This document shows, in pieces, positions 35,926 to 45,137 of a stretch of DNA of 64,000 nt. The notes under the pieces are model-generated. The model saw nothing but the letters and a program-made list of their open reading frames with translations. It was not told where the DNA came from and searched no databases. Position 1 is the first letter of the stretch; each line of letters starts with the position of its first letter. Location: positions 4,259,199-4,323,198 of the forward strand of contig NZ_BSUO01000001.1 of assembly GCF_030161635.1 (NCBI RefSeq), given 5' to 3'. The position numbers were made by a program, and so were the translations under genes. The stretch comes from Mobilicoccus caccae (GTDB lineage Bacteria; Actinomycetota; Actinomycetes; Actinomycetales; Dermatophilaceae).

Positions 35926-36792
35926 GTGTTCGCCAACTACCTCATCGGCCTGCGTGAGGGCCTGGAGGCCTCGCTGGTCGTGGTCATCCTCGTGGCCTAC
36001 CTGGTCAAGTCCGGTCGGCGTCATCTGCTCCCGGCCATCTGGGCGGGTGTGGCCGCCGCCGTCGCGATCTCGCTCGGGTTCGGGGCGTTGCTGACGTTCG
36101 GGCCGAAGGGCCTGACGTTCGAGGCGCAGGAGGCGATCGGCGGAGGTCTGTCGATCGTGGCCGTCGCGTTCGTCACCTGGATGATCTTCTGGATGGCCCG
36201 CACCGCGCCCACGTTGTCGGGGGAGTTGCGCGGGTCGGTCGACCGGGCGGCCGAGGCGGGTCGAGGCGCGTTGGTCGTGGTCGCGATGCTCGCGGTCGGC
36301 CGCGAGGGCCTGGAGACCGCGCTCTTCCTCTGGGCGGCGACGAAGGCTGCCGCGCGCGACAACGCCTCGACGACGGCGCCGCTCCTCGGTGGGCTGCTCG
36401 GCATCCTCACGGCGATCCTCATCGCCTACCTCGTCAACCGCGGCGTGCTCAAGCTCGACCTCGGCCGGTTCTTCACCTGGACCGGCGGCCTGCTCATCTT
36501 CATCGCGGCGGGGGTCCTCGCCTACGGCGTGCACGACCTGCAGGAGGCCCGCATCCTGCCCGGCCTGCACGATCAGGCCTTCGACCTCAGCGGCGTGCTC
36601 GATCCCAACGGGGTCCCCGCGGCCCTGCTCAAGGGGTTCTTCAACATCTCCCCGGTGATGACCCGCCTCGAGGTGGGGGTGTGGATCGCCTACGTCGTGC
36701 CCGTCCTGTTCTTCTTCCTCCGTCAGATCCGTCGTCCCGCGACCCCGGCCCCGGCCGCCGCGCCCGCCCATGCAGAAGGAACCCGCCCGTGA
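35926..36792 (+). CDS. efeU: EfeU/FTR1-type iron permease
   Basis: 288 aa, seven helices. Both REGLE motifs expected for iron passage are present: REGLEASLVVV in helix 1 and REGLETALFLW in helix 4. GTG 35926 begins at the first helix; its ribosome site is weak. The stop overlaps the next gene by 4 nt. In this system EfeB oxidises or strips the iron, EfeO delivers it and EfeU moves it across the membrane. Confidence 0.93.
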   Translation: MFANYLIGLREGLEASLVVVILVAYLVKSGRRHLLPAIWAGVAAAVAISLGFGALLTFGPKGLTFEAQEAIGGGLSIVAVAFVTWMIFWMARTAPTLSGELRGSVDRAAEAGRGALVVVAMLAVGREGLETALFLWAATKAAARDNASTTAPLLGGLLGILTAILIAYLVNRGVLKLDLGRFFTWTGGLLIFIAAGVLAYGVHDLQEARILPGLHDQAFDLSGVLDPNGVPAALLKGFFNISPVMTRLEVGVWIAYVVPVLFFFLRQIRRPATPAPAAAPAHAEGTRP

Positions 36793-37964
36793 GTCTCCGT
36801 CGTCTCCTCACCACCGCCGTCGTCGCCACGTTCGCGACGGGAGGTCTGTCCGCCTGCACCGACAACGCGCCGGCGAGCTCGGGAGCGACGGGCACCGCCG
36901 GGTCAGGGCCACTCACCGTCGCGGCGAGCGACACCGAGTGCCGCGTCTCGGCCGAGTCGGCGGGCTCGGGCAACCTCGTGTTCTCGGTCACCAACAACGG
37001 CAGCAAGGTCAACGAGTTCTACCTGCTCGGTGAGGACGGTCTGCGCATCATCGGCGAGGTCGAGAACATCGGCCCGGGCCTGACCCGCGACCTCGTGGTG
37101 CGCGCCGTCCCGGGGTCCTACTTCACGGCGTGCAAGCCGGGCATGGTCGGCGAGGGGATCCGGTCGGCGTTCACCGTCACCGACTCCGGCGCGGACATGA
37201 GCGCGACGGGTGCCGACAAGGAGTTGATCGACCAGGCCAACGCCCAGTACGCCTCGTACGTCAAGGACCAGACCGAGCAGCTCAAGACCAAGACCGCCGA
37301 GTTCATCGCCCTCTACAAGGCCGGCAAGGACGACGAGGCGCGAGCCCTGTACGCACCGGCCCGCGTGCACTGGGAGCGCATCGAGCCCGTCGCGGAGAGC
37401 TTCGGCGACCTCGACCCGAAGATGGACCTGCGGGAGGCCGACCTCGAGCCCGGACAGAAGTGGACCGGCTGGCACGTCATCGAGAAGGACCTGTGGCCGC
37501 CGTCGTCCGGGTACACGCCGCTCACCCGGGCCGAGCGCGGGGCGATGGCCGGTCAGCTCATGTCCGACACCGGCGAGCTCTACGAGCGCACCCGCGACAT
37601 CACCTTCACGACCGACCAGATCGGCAACGGCGCCAAGTCGCTGCTGGACGAGGTCGCCACCGGCAAGGTCACCGGCGAGGAGGAGATCTGGAGCCACACC
37701 GACCTGTGGGACTTCCAGGCCAACGTCGACGGTGCGCGCGTCGCGTGGGAGGGGCTGCGGCCGATCCTCAAGAAGAAGGACGCCACCCTCGACTCCCAGA
37801 TCCAGTTGCGGATGAGCGAACTGCAGAAGCTGCTCGACCAGCACAAGAAGGGCGACGGGTTCGTCACCTACGACACGCTGAGCAAGGCCGAGGTCAAGCA
37901 GCTCTCGGATGCCGTCAACGCCCTGAGCGAGCCGCTGAGCAAGCTCACGGCCGCCGTGATCTGA
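36789..37964 (+). CDS. efeO: EfeO iron-uptake lipoprotein
   Basis: 391 aa. Signal with lipobox GGLSAC (Cys23), a cupredoxin-like domain (about 45-140, with CRVSA and YFTACKPG) and a C-terminal M75 peptidase-like helical domain containing the metal motif HWERIEPVAE (HxxE). The GTG overlaps the efeU stop (GTGA) and has AGAAGGA upstream. This is the full-length two-domain EfeO, anchored outside the membrane. Confidence 0.95.
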   Translation: MSLRRLLTTAVVATFATGGLSACTDNAPASSGATGTAGSGPLTVAASDTECRVSAESAGSGNLVFSVTNNGSKVNEFYLLGEDGLRIIGEVENIGPGLTRDLVVRAVPGSYFTACKPGMVGEGIRSAFTVTDSGADMSATGADKELIDQANAQYASYVKDQTEQLKTKTAEFIALYKAGKDDEARALYAPARVHWERIEPVAESFGDLDPKMDLREADLEPGQKWTGWHVIEKDLWPPSSGYTPLTRAERGAMAGQLMSDTGELYERTRDITFTTDQIGNGAKSLLDEVATGKVTGEEEIWSHTDLWDFQANVDGARVAWEGLRPILKKKDATLDSQIQLRMSELQKLLDQHKKGDGFVTYDTLSKAEVKQLSDAVNALSEPLSKLTAAVI

Positions 37965-37965
37965 G

Positions 37966-39249
37966 ATGGACTCGAGCGGGGATCGACGTGGCCCGAGTCG
38001 GCGCAACCTTCTCGCGGGTGCGACCGGAGCCGGGATCGCGCTGGGGACGGCCGGATTCGTCGCCACCGGTGCGCGCGGCGCGACGCAGCCGGAGGAGTCG
38101 TCGCCGGCCGCACCGCCGGAGGCCTACCCCTTCCACGGTCGGCATCAGGCCGGCATCGTCACCCCGGCGCAGGACCGGCTGCACTTCGCCGCGTTCGACC
38201 TCACCACCACCTCGCGGGACGACGTGATCGCGCTGCTCACGGCGTGGACGGCCGCGGCGGCGGAGATGACGGCGGGACGTCCCGTCGGTGGCGATCCGAC
38301 CTCCTACGACTCCCCACCCAACGACACCGGTGAGGCGCAGGGGCTCCCCGCGGCGCGGTTGTCGATCACGTTCGGGTTCGGGCCGACCTTGTTCCGTGAT
38401 GCGAGCGGCGCCGACCGGTTCGGCCTCGCGGCCCGGCAACCCGCGGCGCTGACCCGCCTGCCGCACTTCCCGGCTGACAAGCTCGACCCGCGACGCAGCG
38501 ACGGGGATCTGTGCGTGCAGGCCTGTGCCGACGACCCCCAGGTCGCGGTGCACGCGGTGCGCAACCTGTCGCGGATCGCGTTCGGCACGGCGGCGCTGCG
38601 GTGGAGCCAGCTCGGCTACGGCCGCACCTCCTCGACCTCGACCGAGCAGGCGACGCCGCGCAACCTCTTCGGGTTCAAAGACGGCACCGCCAACCTCAAG
38701 GCCGAGGAGCCCGCCGAACTCGACCGGCACCTGTGGGTGGGGCGCGGCGACGACCCGAAGGCCGACTGGCTCGCCGGCGGCTCCTACCTCGTCGCGCGGC
38801 GCATCAACATGAACATGGAGACGTGGGACCGCTCCTCGATGCGGGAGCAGGAACGCATCGTCGGCCGCGACCGCCCCGCCGGGGCCCCGTTGTCCGGCGG
38901 GGAGGAGTTCTCCGAGCCGGACTTCGCGCTCGCCGGACGCGGCGGCAAGCCGCTGATCGACGAGAACTCCCACGTCGCGCTGGCCCACCCCACGCACAAC
39001 GACGGCGCGCGGATGCTGCGACGCGGCTACAACTTCATCGACGGCAACGACGACCTCGGACGCCTCGACGCCGGGCTGTTCTTCATCGCGTTCGTGCGCG
39101 ATCCGGTGCGCCAGTACATCCCGATGCAGACCCGCATGTCCCGCCAGGACCTGATGATGGAGTACCTCCAACACCGCGGCTCCGGCCTGTTCGCCGTGCC
39201 GCCGGGAGCGGCACCGGGGGAGTTCGTGGGGCAGGCGCTCTTCGCCTGA
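37966..39249 (+). CDS. efeB: EfeB deferrochelatase, Dyp-type peroxidase
   Basis: 427 aa. Tat signal with SRRNLLAG, then a Dyp peroxidase: GFKDGTANL (GXXDG motif), a proximal haem histidine probably in the NSHVALAHPTHNDG region, and a C-terminal FIAFVRDPVRQYIPMQ. It begins one base after the efeO stop. Haem-loaded EfeB is exported folded and releases or oxidises iron for EfeO and EfeU. Confidence 0.95.
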   Translation: MDSSGDRRGPSRRNLLAGATGAGIALGTAGFVATGARGATQPEESSPAAPPEAYPFHGRHQAGIVTPAQDRLHFAAFDLTTTSRDDVIALLTAWTAAAAEMTAGRPVGGDPTSYDSPPNDTGEAQGLPAARLSITFGFGPTLFRDASGADRFGLAARQPAALTRLPHFPADKLDPRRSDGDLCVQACADDPQVAVHAVRNLSRIAFGTAALRWSQLGYGRTSSTSTEQATPRNLFGFKDGTANLKAEEPAELDRHLWVGRGDDPKADWLAGGSYLVARRINMNMETWDRSSMREQERIVGRDRPAGAPLSGGEEFSEPDFALAGRGGKPLIDENSHVALAHPTHNDGARMLRRGYNFIDGNDDLGRLDAGLFFIAFVRDPVRQYIPMQTRMSRQDLMMEYLQHRGSGLFAVPPGAAPGEFVGQALFA

Positions 39250-39352
39250 GGGCCATTCCGTTTTGCGCACATCGGGCCCTGGTTTTGCGGTCCTGCGGCG
39301 CAGGGGAGGACGCTGGGGGTGAGCACGCCCCGCCCCGAGGAGAGGAACCCTC

Positions 39353-40393
39353 ATGCAGGTCAAGGCCATTGCCGCAGTAGCCCCGGACAAGCCGTTCGAG
39401 CGGACGACCATCGAGCGTCGTGAGGTCGGTGAGCACGAGGTGCGCATCGCGATCGCGTTCGCCGGCATCTGCCATTCCGACATCCACACCGTCCGCGCCG
39501 AGTGGGGCGAGATCACCTACCCGATGGTCGTCGGCCACGAGATCGCCGGGGTCGTCGAAGAGGTCGGGTCGAAGGTCACGAGGTTCGAGGTGGGCGACCA
39601 TGCCGGCGTCGGCTGCTTCGTCGACTCCTGCCGGGAGTGCGAGAACTGCAAGGCCGGGCTCGACAACTACTGCCTGAAGGGCAACATCGGCACCTACAAC
39701 GGCATCGGCCGCGACGGTGAGCCGACGGCCGGCGGGTACAGCACGCACATCGTCGTCGACGAGAACTACACCCTGCACATCCCCGAGAACATCGCCCTGG
39801 ACGAGGCCGCGCCGCTGCTGTGCGCCGGCATCACGACGTACTCCCCGCTCGCCCACTGGGGCGCGAAGGACGGCGACAAGAACGTGGCCGTCATCGGCCT
39901 CGGCGGCCTGGGCCACATGGCGGTCAAGATCGCCCACGCGATGGGGTGCGAGGTCTCGGTGCTCTCGCAGTCGCTCAAGAAGAAGGAGGACGGCGAGCGT
40001 CTGGGCGCCGACCACTACTACGCCACCTCCGACGACTCGACGTTCGAGGACCTGCGAGGCCGCTTCGACCTCATCGTCAACACGGTCTCGGCCGACCTCG
40101 ACATCGCGAAGTACCTGTCCCTGCTGGCCACCGACGGCACGCTCGTGCAGGTGGGCGGCCCGCCCGTGCCGATGCAGGTGCCGGCGTTCGCGCTCATCCC
40201 CGGCCGCAAGTCGCTGGCCGGCTCGATGATCGGCTCGATCGCCGAGACCCAGGAGATGCTCGACTTCTGCGGGGAGAAGGGCATCGGCGCCGAGGTGGAG
40301 GTCATCTCCGCCGACCAGGTCGACGAGGCCTACGAGCGGGTCATGGCCTCCGACGTGCGCTACCGGTTCGTCATCGACACCAGCACCCTCTGA
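39353..40393 (+). CDS. Zinc-dependent alcohol dehydrogenase (CAD/YahK-like)
   Basis: 346 aa medium-chain dehydrogenase. Catalytic zinc: Cys in [11 protein letters not shown] in VGHEIAG; structural zinc: [15 protein letters not shown]; Rossmann motif GLGGLGHM. This is the class acting on aldehydes or alcohols with NADP(H), such as AdhC/YahK. ATG 39353 is preceded by GAGGAGAGG. It follows the Efe operon after 100 nt and is probably separate. Confidence 0.9.
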   Translation: MQVKAIAAVAPDKPFERTTIERREVGEHEVRIAIAFAGICHSDIHTVRAEWGEITYPMVVGHEIAGVVEEVGSKVTRFEVGDHAGVGCFVDSCRECENCKAGLDNYCLKGNIGTYNGIGRDGEPTAGGYSTHIVVDENYTLHIPENIALDEAAPLLCAGITTYSPLAHWGAKDGDKNVAVIGLGGLGHMAVKIAHAMGCEVSVLSQSLKKKEDGERLGADHYYATSDDSTFEDLRGRFDLIVNTVSADLDIAKYLSLLATDGTLVQVGGPPVPMQVPAFALIPGRKSLAGSMIGSIAETQEMLDFCGEKGIGAEVEVISADQVDEAYERVMASDVRYRFVIDTSTL

Positions 40394-40438
40394 CGACTCG
40401 GGGGACCGCCCCTCGGTTCGAGCGCGTTCTCGGGCCGG

Positions 40439-41386
40439 TCAGTCGTGGGTGGGGTACTCGTGGCCGACGTGGGTCGGTCCCTCGAGCTGGATGGTCGAGT
40501 GGGCGATGTCGAAGTCGTCGCGCAGTCGTGCCTGGACGGCGTCGAGCAGTTGGAGGGCGTGGGCATCCCGGAAGCACCCGTCGTCGACGACCACGTGCGC
40601 GGTGAGGACGGGGATGCCGGTGGCGACCTGCGTGGCGTGCAGGTCGTGCACGTCGCGGACGTGATGCAGCCCGAGGATGCCCTCCCGCACCGCGGCCAGG
40701 TCGAGGCCGGGCGGCGTGGACTCCATCAGCACGTGCACCGCGTCACGCAGGAGCCGGATCGTCCGGGGCACGATCAGCGCGACGATGACCAGCGAGGCGA
40801 TGGCGTCGGCACGGTCGAAGCCCGTGGTGGCGATGACGATCGCGGCGACGATGACGGCGACCGACCCGAGGGCGTCGTTGACGACCTCGAGGAACGCCGC
40901 ACGCATGTTGAGGTTCGAGCTGCGTGAACCGGCCAGGATCATCATGCCGACGACGTTGGCGAGCAGGCCGACCACACCGAAGACGATCATCGCGGTCGAG
41001 GCGACCTCCGGCGGCCTGCTCAGCCGTTCGATGCTCTCGACGAGGATGAACACGCCCACCCCGAGCAGCAGGATCGCCTGCGCGGCGGCGCCCAGGATCT
41101 CGGCGCGCACGAACCCCCAGGTGCGGAACGGGGTGGCGGGACGACGGGCCAGCGTCGCCGCGACCATGGCCATGGCCAGGCCGGCGACGTCGGTGAGCAT
41201 GTGCCCGGCGTCGGCGAGCAGGGCCAGGCTCCCGGAGACGATCGCGCCGACGACCTCGACCACCAGGACGGTGACGGTGATCGCGAGCACCGCCGCGAGC
41301 CGGCCACGGTGGTCGACGAGCGCTCCGTGGTCGTGACCGTGCCCGTTGTGGTTGCCGTGACCGTGCCCACCCCGCTCCCCGGTCAT
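40439..41386 (-). CDS. CDF-family metal exporter (CzcD-like) with variant metal site
   Basis: 315 aa. A His-rich N-terminus (GHGHGNHNGHGHDH) precedes six helices and a cytoplasmic dimer domain. Helix 2 keeps HxxxD (ADAGHMLTD), but helix 5, usually HxxxD in Zn/Cd carriers, reads ExxxD in FLEVVNDALGS. It exports divalent metal by proton antiport. ATG 41386 overlaps the upstream transporter stop (ATGA), so it is the last gene of a three-gene metal operon. The metal may be Zn, Cd or Pb. Confidence 0.9.
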   Translation of the reverse strand: MTGERGGHGHGNHNGHGHDHGALVDHRGRLAAVLAITVTVLVVEVVGAIVSGSLALLADAGHMLTDVAGLAMAMVAATLARRPATPFRTWGFVRAEILGAAAQAILLLGVGVFILVESIERLSRPPEVASTAMIVFGVVGLLANVVGMMILAGSRSSNLNMRAAFLEVVNDALGSVAVIVAAIVIATTGFDRADAIASLVIVALIVPRTIRLLRDAVHVLMESTPPGLDLAAVREGILGLHHVRDVHDLHATQVATGIPVLTAHVVVDDGCFRDAHALQLLDAVQARLRDDFDIAHSTIQLEGPTHVGHEYPTHD

Positions 41387-42096
41387 GTCCGTGCCGTCGG
41401 GCTCGCCGCGTCGCTGGTGGGGGCGCCGCCACAGCACGTGGCGGGCTCGTCGGGCAGGGCGACGGGGCCGCAGCCGCACTGCTCACCCCGCCAGGCCTCG
41501 ATGCCCTCGCGCACCGCGACCGCGCTGATCACCAGGGCGGCGATCGGGTCGGCCCACCACCAGCCGAGCGTCATGTTGGCCAGCAGCCCGACGAGGAGCA
41601 CCGCGGAGAGGTAGGTGCACAGCAGGGTCTGCTTGGAGTCGGCGACGACGCTGCCCGAGCCCAGCTCACGCCCGGTGCGCCGCTGCGCCCATGACAGGAA
41701 CGGCATGATCAGCAGCGACAGGACGGCGATGACCACGCCCACCGTCGAGGCGTCCGGAGGTTCGTGGGCGACGAGGGCGCCGATCGCCTCGACGGCCACG
41801 TACCCGGCGAGGGCGAAGAACGACAGGGCGATCATCCGCAGGGCCGCCGCCTCACGCGATTCGGGCAGGCGGTGACGGAACTGCCACAGGATGATCAGTC
41901 CGCTGGCGACCTCCACGGTCGAGTCGAGGCCGAATCCCACCAGGGCCATGGACGAGGCCGCCGCGCCGGCGCCGACCGCGACCACCGCCTCGATCACGTT
42001 GTACGCCACCGACGCCCCGGCGAGGAGCTGAGCCCGGCGGCCGAGTACCGCTCGCCGCTCGGGCGAGACCACCACGGGCTGCGCGTGCGCGCTCAT
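41383..42096 (-). CDS. Cation transporter (CDF-like) with Cys-rich C-terminus
   Basis: 237 aa, about five or six helices. GFGLDSTVEVASGLI and WWWADPIAALVISAVAVREG are typical of the small CDF-like 'cation transporter' group found next to ArsR/SmtB repressors. The tail carries cysteines (EQCGCGP and ATCCGG) that could bind soft metals. ATG 42096 overlaps the stop of the repressor (ATGA). It probably acts with the following CDF exporter in cadmium, lead or zinc resistance. Confidence 0.85.
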   Translation of the reverse strand: MSAHAQPVVVSPERRAVLGRRAQLLAGASVAYNVIEAVVAVGAGAAASSMALVGFGLDSTVEVASGLIILWQFRHRLPESREAAALRMIALSFFALAGYVAVEAIGALVAHEPPDASTVGVVIAVLSLLIMPFLSWAQRRTGRELGSGSVVADSKQTLLCTYLSAVLLVGLLANMTLGWWWADPIAALVISAVAVREGIEAWRGEQCGCGPVALPDEPATCCGGAPTSDAASPTART

Positions 42097-42467
42097 GACC
42101 GCTCCGTTCCGTACCGGGGGCACAGCGCGACGGCGTCACCGGTCGCTCCGAGCAGTCGTTCCGCGGCCGAGAGCAGGTCGAGCGTGGCCTGCGGGTGGGC
42201 CACGGAGTACATCGACGCGCGGCCCTCCGCCCGCACGCTGACGATGCCGCAGTCCAGCAGGCACGCCAGATGCTTGCTCACGGTCGACTGCGCCAGGCCC
42301 AGGTGCTGGGTCAGGTCGACCACCCGGTGTTCGCCGAGCAGCAGGTGTTGGACGATCACGAGCCTGGATCGGTCACCGAATCCGTTGAACAGGCAGGCCG
42401 CTGCCTCGGCGGCACCCTCTTCGGCAGGGACCTCCGGAGCATCGTCCGTGAGCGTTTTCATCGTCAT
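42093..42467 (-). CDS. ArsR/SmtB repressor, CmtR-like metal sensor
   Basis: 124 aa winged-helix repressor. The recognition helix region reads STVSKHLACLLDCGIV, with Cys69 and Cys73 (Cx3C). This is the arrangement of the mycobacterial Cd/Pb sensor CmtR (SCLRGCG), which also uses a cysteine near the C-terminus; Cys116 could fill that role. Metal binding should release DNA and switch on the two exporters behind it. The start ATG 42467 lies 6 nt after a TATCAT hexamer, so the mRNA is leaderless. Confidence 0.9.
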   Translation of the reverse strand: MTMKTLTDDAPEVPAEEGAAEAAACLFNGFGDRSRLVIVQHLLLGEHRVVDLTQHLGLAQSTVSKHLACLLDCGIVSVRAEGRASMYSVAHPQATLDLLSAAERLLGATGDAVALCPRYGTERS

Positions 42468-42473
42468 GCAGCG

Positions 42474-42479
42474 ATGATA
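42474..42479 (-). promoter_or_regulatory. -10 of the metal-resistance operon with possible operator
   Basis: TATCAT on the minus strand, exactly 6 nt before the ATG. The inverted repeat CATCG-N8-CGATG spans the start codon and could be the repressor site. Confidence 0.5.
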
Positions 42480-42543
42480 GCGCTCGCCGGTGTGACTGCG
42501 ACAGGGGTCGACAACCCGGTCGCTCGGTCTGCCTCCGAGCGCC

Positions 42544-44251
42544 CTACCGGACCTCGACGAAGACCGGGTTGGTGTAGAACCACGTGTCGAGCCAGGGATT
42601 GCCGGCGCCGGGCTCGGAGCCGTGGGGGATCGGACCCCGCGGGTCGATCGACGCGCCCAGCGGGCCGACGCAGCCGCGATTCCCGTCGCTGCCGCGCAGG
42701 CGCAGGTAGAACGACTCGTCCGCGGTGAACCGGTAGGTCAGCGTGTAGGTCCCCTCGCGTCCGGAGACGTCGGTCTGCTCCACCACGCGCGTGTCGGGGG
42801 CCCGCCAGGAGTCCCGGTCCTCGCGGGGGCCGGTGATCCTGCCCCGGATGACGTCGACGTGGGCGAGCCGAGGCCGGATCTCGACCGCGTTGCGGTAGTC
42901 GGTCGGCGTGATCGTCACCGAGAGTTCGACGGTGCTGCCGCGCCGCACGACGAGGCGTCCGCCGAGAGTCTCCGCGCGGTGCCGGCCCGGGCCCTTTCCT
43001 CGTCGGGTGCGCCGACCGCGCACGACGACGACGTCGGCCACGAGATGACCGTGGTCGACCCAGGACCGCCCGGCCCGCAGGCCCGCCATCACGCCGCGCG
43101 GGCTGCGCCTGGTGACGAAGGTGTGGTTGCGGCTGAACTTGCCCGGCCAGTAGTCGCTTCCGTGCTGGGGTGTCTCGGTCGGCACGGGCAGGGGGTGACG
43201 GCCGAGCGTGTCGAAGGTGTGCCCGGGAGGGTAGGGGCCGACCGTCGTCGAGTCGTGGGCCTCGAGGTGGTGATCGGAGTTGGCCGTGATCCAGAACGGC
43301 AGCCCTTCGGCGAGCAACGAGTCCCACAGCCCGCCGACCACGGACGTCGCCCAGTCGAATCCGCCTCGGGTGCGGTAGACGTCGGCGGGATAGTCGGGCC
43401 AGGAGTGCGGGGTGGGGGAGTGCTCGTACTCACCCCGCTGGTACCGCGGGTGACCGAACGTGCCGAACGCGCCGGCCTGGGCGCCGGGGGCGCCCTCCAT
43501 GCCGACGACCAGGTCGGGGGCCGCGTCTCGCCAGCTCCGCAGTTCGTGCGGGGAGTTCAGGCCCAGTCGCATCGGGTGGCTGACCAGCACGAGCGCGTCA
43601 TCGACCACCCGGCGACGCCGTTCCCCCTCGAGCCACCTCAGCGCCTGCCGCGCCCTCTCCTCGCACTGCACCACCCGCGGACTGCCGGGGGGGGGGGGGG
43701 GGCTCCAGCCAGCCGTTCAGCCGTCCGTCCCACAGCTTCTCGAAGGCCCGCAGGAGTTCGGCGTCGTTGTCTCCCGGCGCCACGACGACGCAGGCCTGGC
43801 CGGCGGCGGGGATGGACCACTCCAGGCCCTGGAAGAGCATGAGATCGGGGTACTGGCGCCGGAGGTGGGCCAGTTCGGCCTTCTGGTCGAGTGCGCCCTT
43901 GGCGTGGTGGGCGTAGTTGCTGTGCTCGGTGAACACCAGCCAGTCCAGGCCGAACGCGTGCGCCTTCTCGACCTGGGTGCGCATGAGGTACTTGGCATCG
44001 TGGCTGAAGATCGAGTGCACGTGATGGTCGCCCACGACCCACTGACCGCGGCCGTGCCGGGGGATGCCGGCCAAGGGGCCCGCCGCCCGGGCGAGGCCGG
44101 AGAGGATCCCGGCTCCGGGGCCGGCCGTGTACGTGCCGGTGAGGAGCCCGTGTCGGGAGAGTCCACGTGCCGCGGTGAGCGGGGCGACGGGGTCGCCCCA
44201 GTCGGCCGGCGGTGTCCCTGGAGCCGACGCTGGGTTGCACCGCAGGCACAT
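42544..44251 (-). pseudogene. CehA/McbA-family PHP metallohydrolase, split at a 16-G tract
   Basis: Two reading frames make up one 568-aa protein. The first (from ATG 44251, with GAAAGGA upstream) has the PHP metal motif GDHHVHSIFSHDAK and VFTEHSNY; the second has VLVSHPMRLG, NSDHHLEA and a C-terminal beta domain ending WFYTNPVFVEVR. They meet at the G16 run (43687-43702), where 15 or 18 bases would keep the frame (EPPPPPGSPRVVQ). CehA/McbA proteins are metal-dependent hydrolases named after carbaryl hydrolase; natural substrates are mostly phosphoesters or unknown. No signal peptide is seen. The present sequence would give a truncated protein. Confidence 0.8.
43687..43702. repeat. 16-bp homopolymeric G tract inside a coding region
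   Basis: Sixteen consecutive G on the plus strand, encoding a proline run on the minus strand. By far the longest homopolymer in the window, and a likely slippage site. Confidence 0.9.
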
Positions 44252-44429
44252 GGTGGTCCTTTCAGGATCCATGGAGGAGGGACACAGACACTCTGGTGTG
44301 GAAAACGGACTCGAAAAGTATTCTTTCGGTAAACTTTCGCGCCCCGAAGTGCAACCGCTGCCTCGCGCGGGACGGGATGAGTTCGCTTGACGTCCAGACC
44401 GATCCACGTGATCCGGGCGAGCGGAGCGA

Positions 44430-45083
44430 TCAGCGCAGGTAGGGCGCGAGCAGATGTGGCGGAAGGGGGCGTTCGCGGCTCTCGTCCCACTCCCGGGTGA
44501 GGCCCGCCAGGTCGAACACGTGGGTGAGCAGCGTGGCCGTGAATCCCCAGACGAAGAGCCCGTCGACCTCGAAACCGGGGCCGCGGTAGCCCTCGAACGC
44601 CCGCACGGTGAACCGGTTGCGCGGGTCGAGCAGATGCTCGACGTCGGCGCGGACCACGCGGGCGACCTCGGCCTCGTCGACGACGCCGATGGGGTGCGGC
44701 CGCTGCCACCAGGCGAGCACCGGGGTCACGGCGTTCTCGGTGGGGTGCATGTACAGGGGCGGCAACTCGTCGACGATCCGCACCGAGGAGGGGTCGAGAC
44801 CCACCTCCTCCTCCGCCTCGCGGATCGCGGCGCCGACGGCCCCGTCGTCACCGGGGTCGACGTGGCCACCCGGGAAGGAGACCTGCGCGGCGTGCGAGCG
44901 CAGCGTGGAGGCGCGCTCGGTGAGGATGACGTCGCGGCCGTGCTCGCCGTCGGCGAAGACCATGAGTACTGCGGAGCGCCGCTTCGGTCGCGGCGGTGGC
45001 ACGAACTCGGCGAACCAGCCGGGGAGGTCGGCCTCGAGGGCGGGGCGCACGCCGGTGAGCCACTGCGGTGGTTCGTCGGTCAT
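44430..45083 (-). CDS. Nudix CoA pyrophosphatase
   Basis: 217 aa. The Nudix box GGHVDPGDDGAVGAAIREAEEEVGL is complete in its key residues (REAEEEVGL), and the upstream LTERASTLRSHAAQVSFPGG matches the CoA-diphosphatase (NudL-like) signature. It should cleave CoA or acyl-CoA to phosphopantetheine and 3',5'-ADP. ATG 45083 follows GAGGACG. It lies between two genes on the same strand, 55 nt after the exporter. Confidence 0.9.
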   Translation of the reverse strand: MTDEPPQWLTGVRPALEADLPGWFAEFVPPPRPKRRSAVLMVFADGEHGRDVILTERASTLRSHAAQVSFPGGHVDPGDDGAVGAAIREAEEEVGLDPSSVRIVDELPPLYMHPTENAVTPVLAWWQRPHPIGVVDEAEVARVVRADVEHLLDPRNRFTVRAFEGYRGPGFEVDGLFVWGFTATLLTHVFDLAGLTREWDESRERPLPPHLLAPYLR

Positions 45084-45137
45084 CGGCGTCCTCCCTCTCT
45101 GCGCTCGCGGCCTGCCCCATCATGGACCCCGCAGGGC

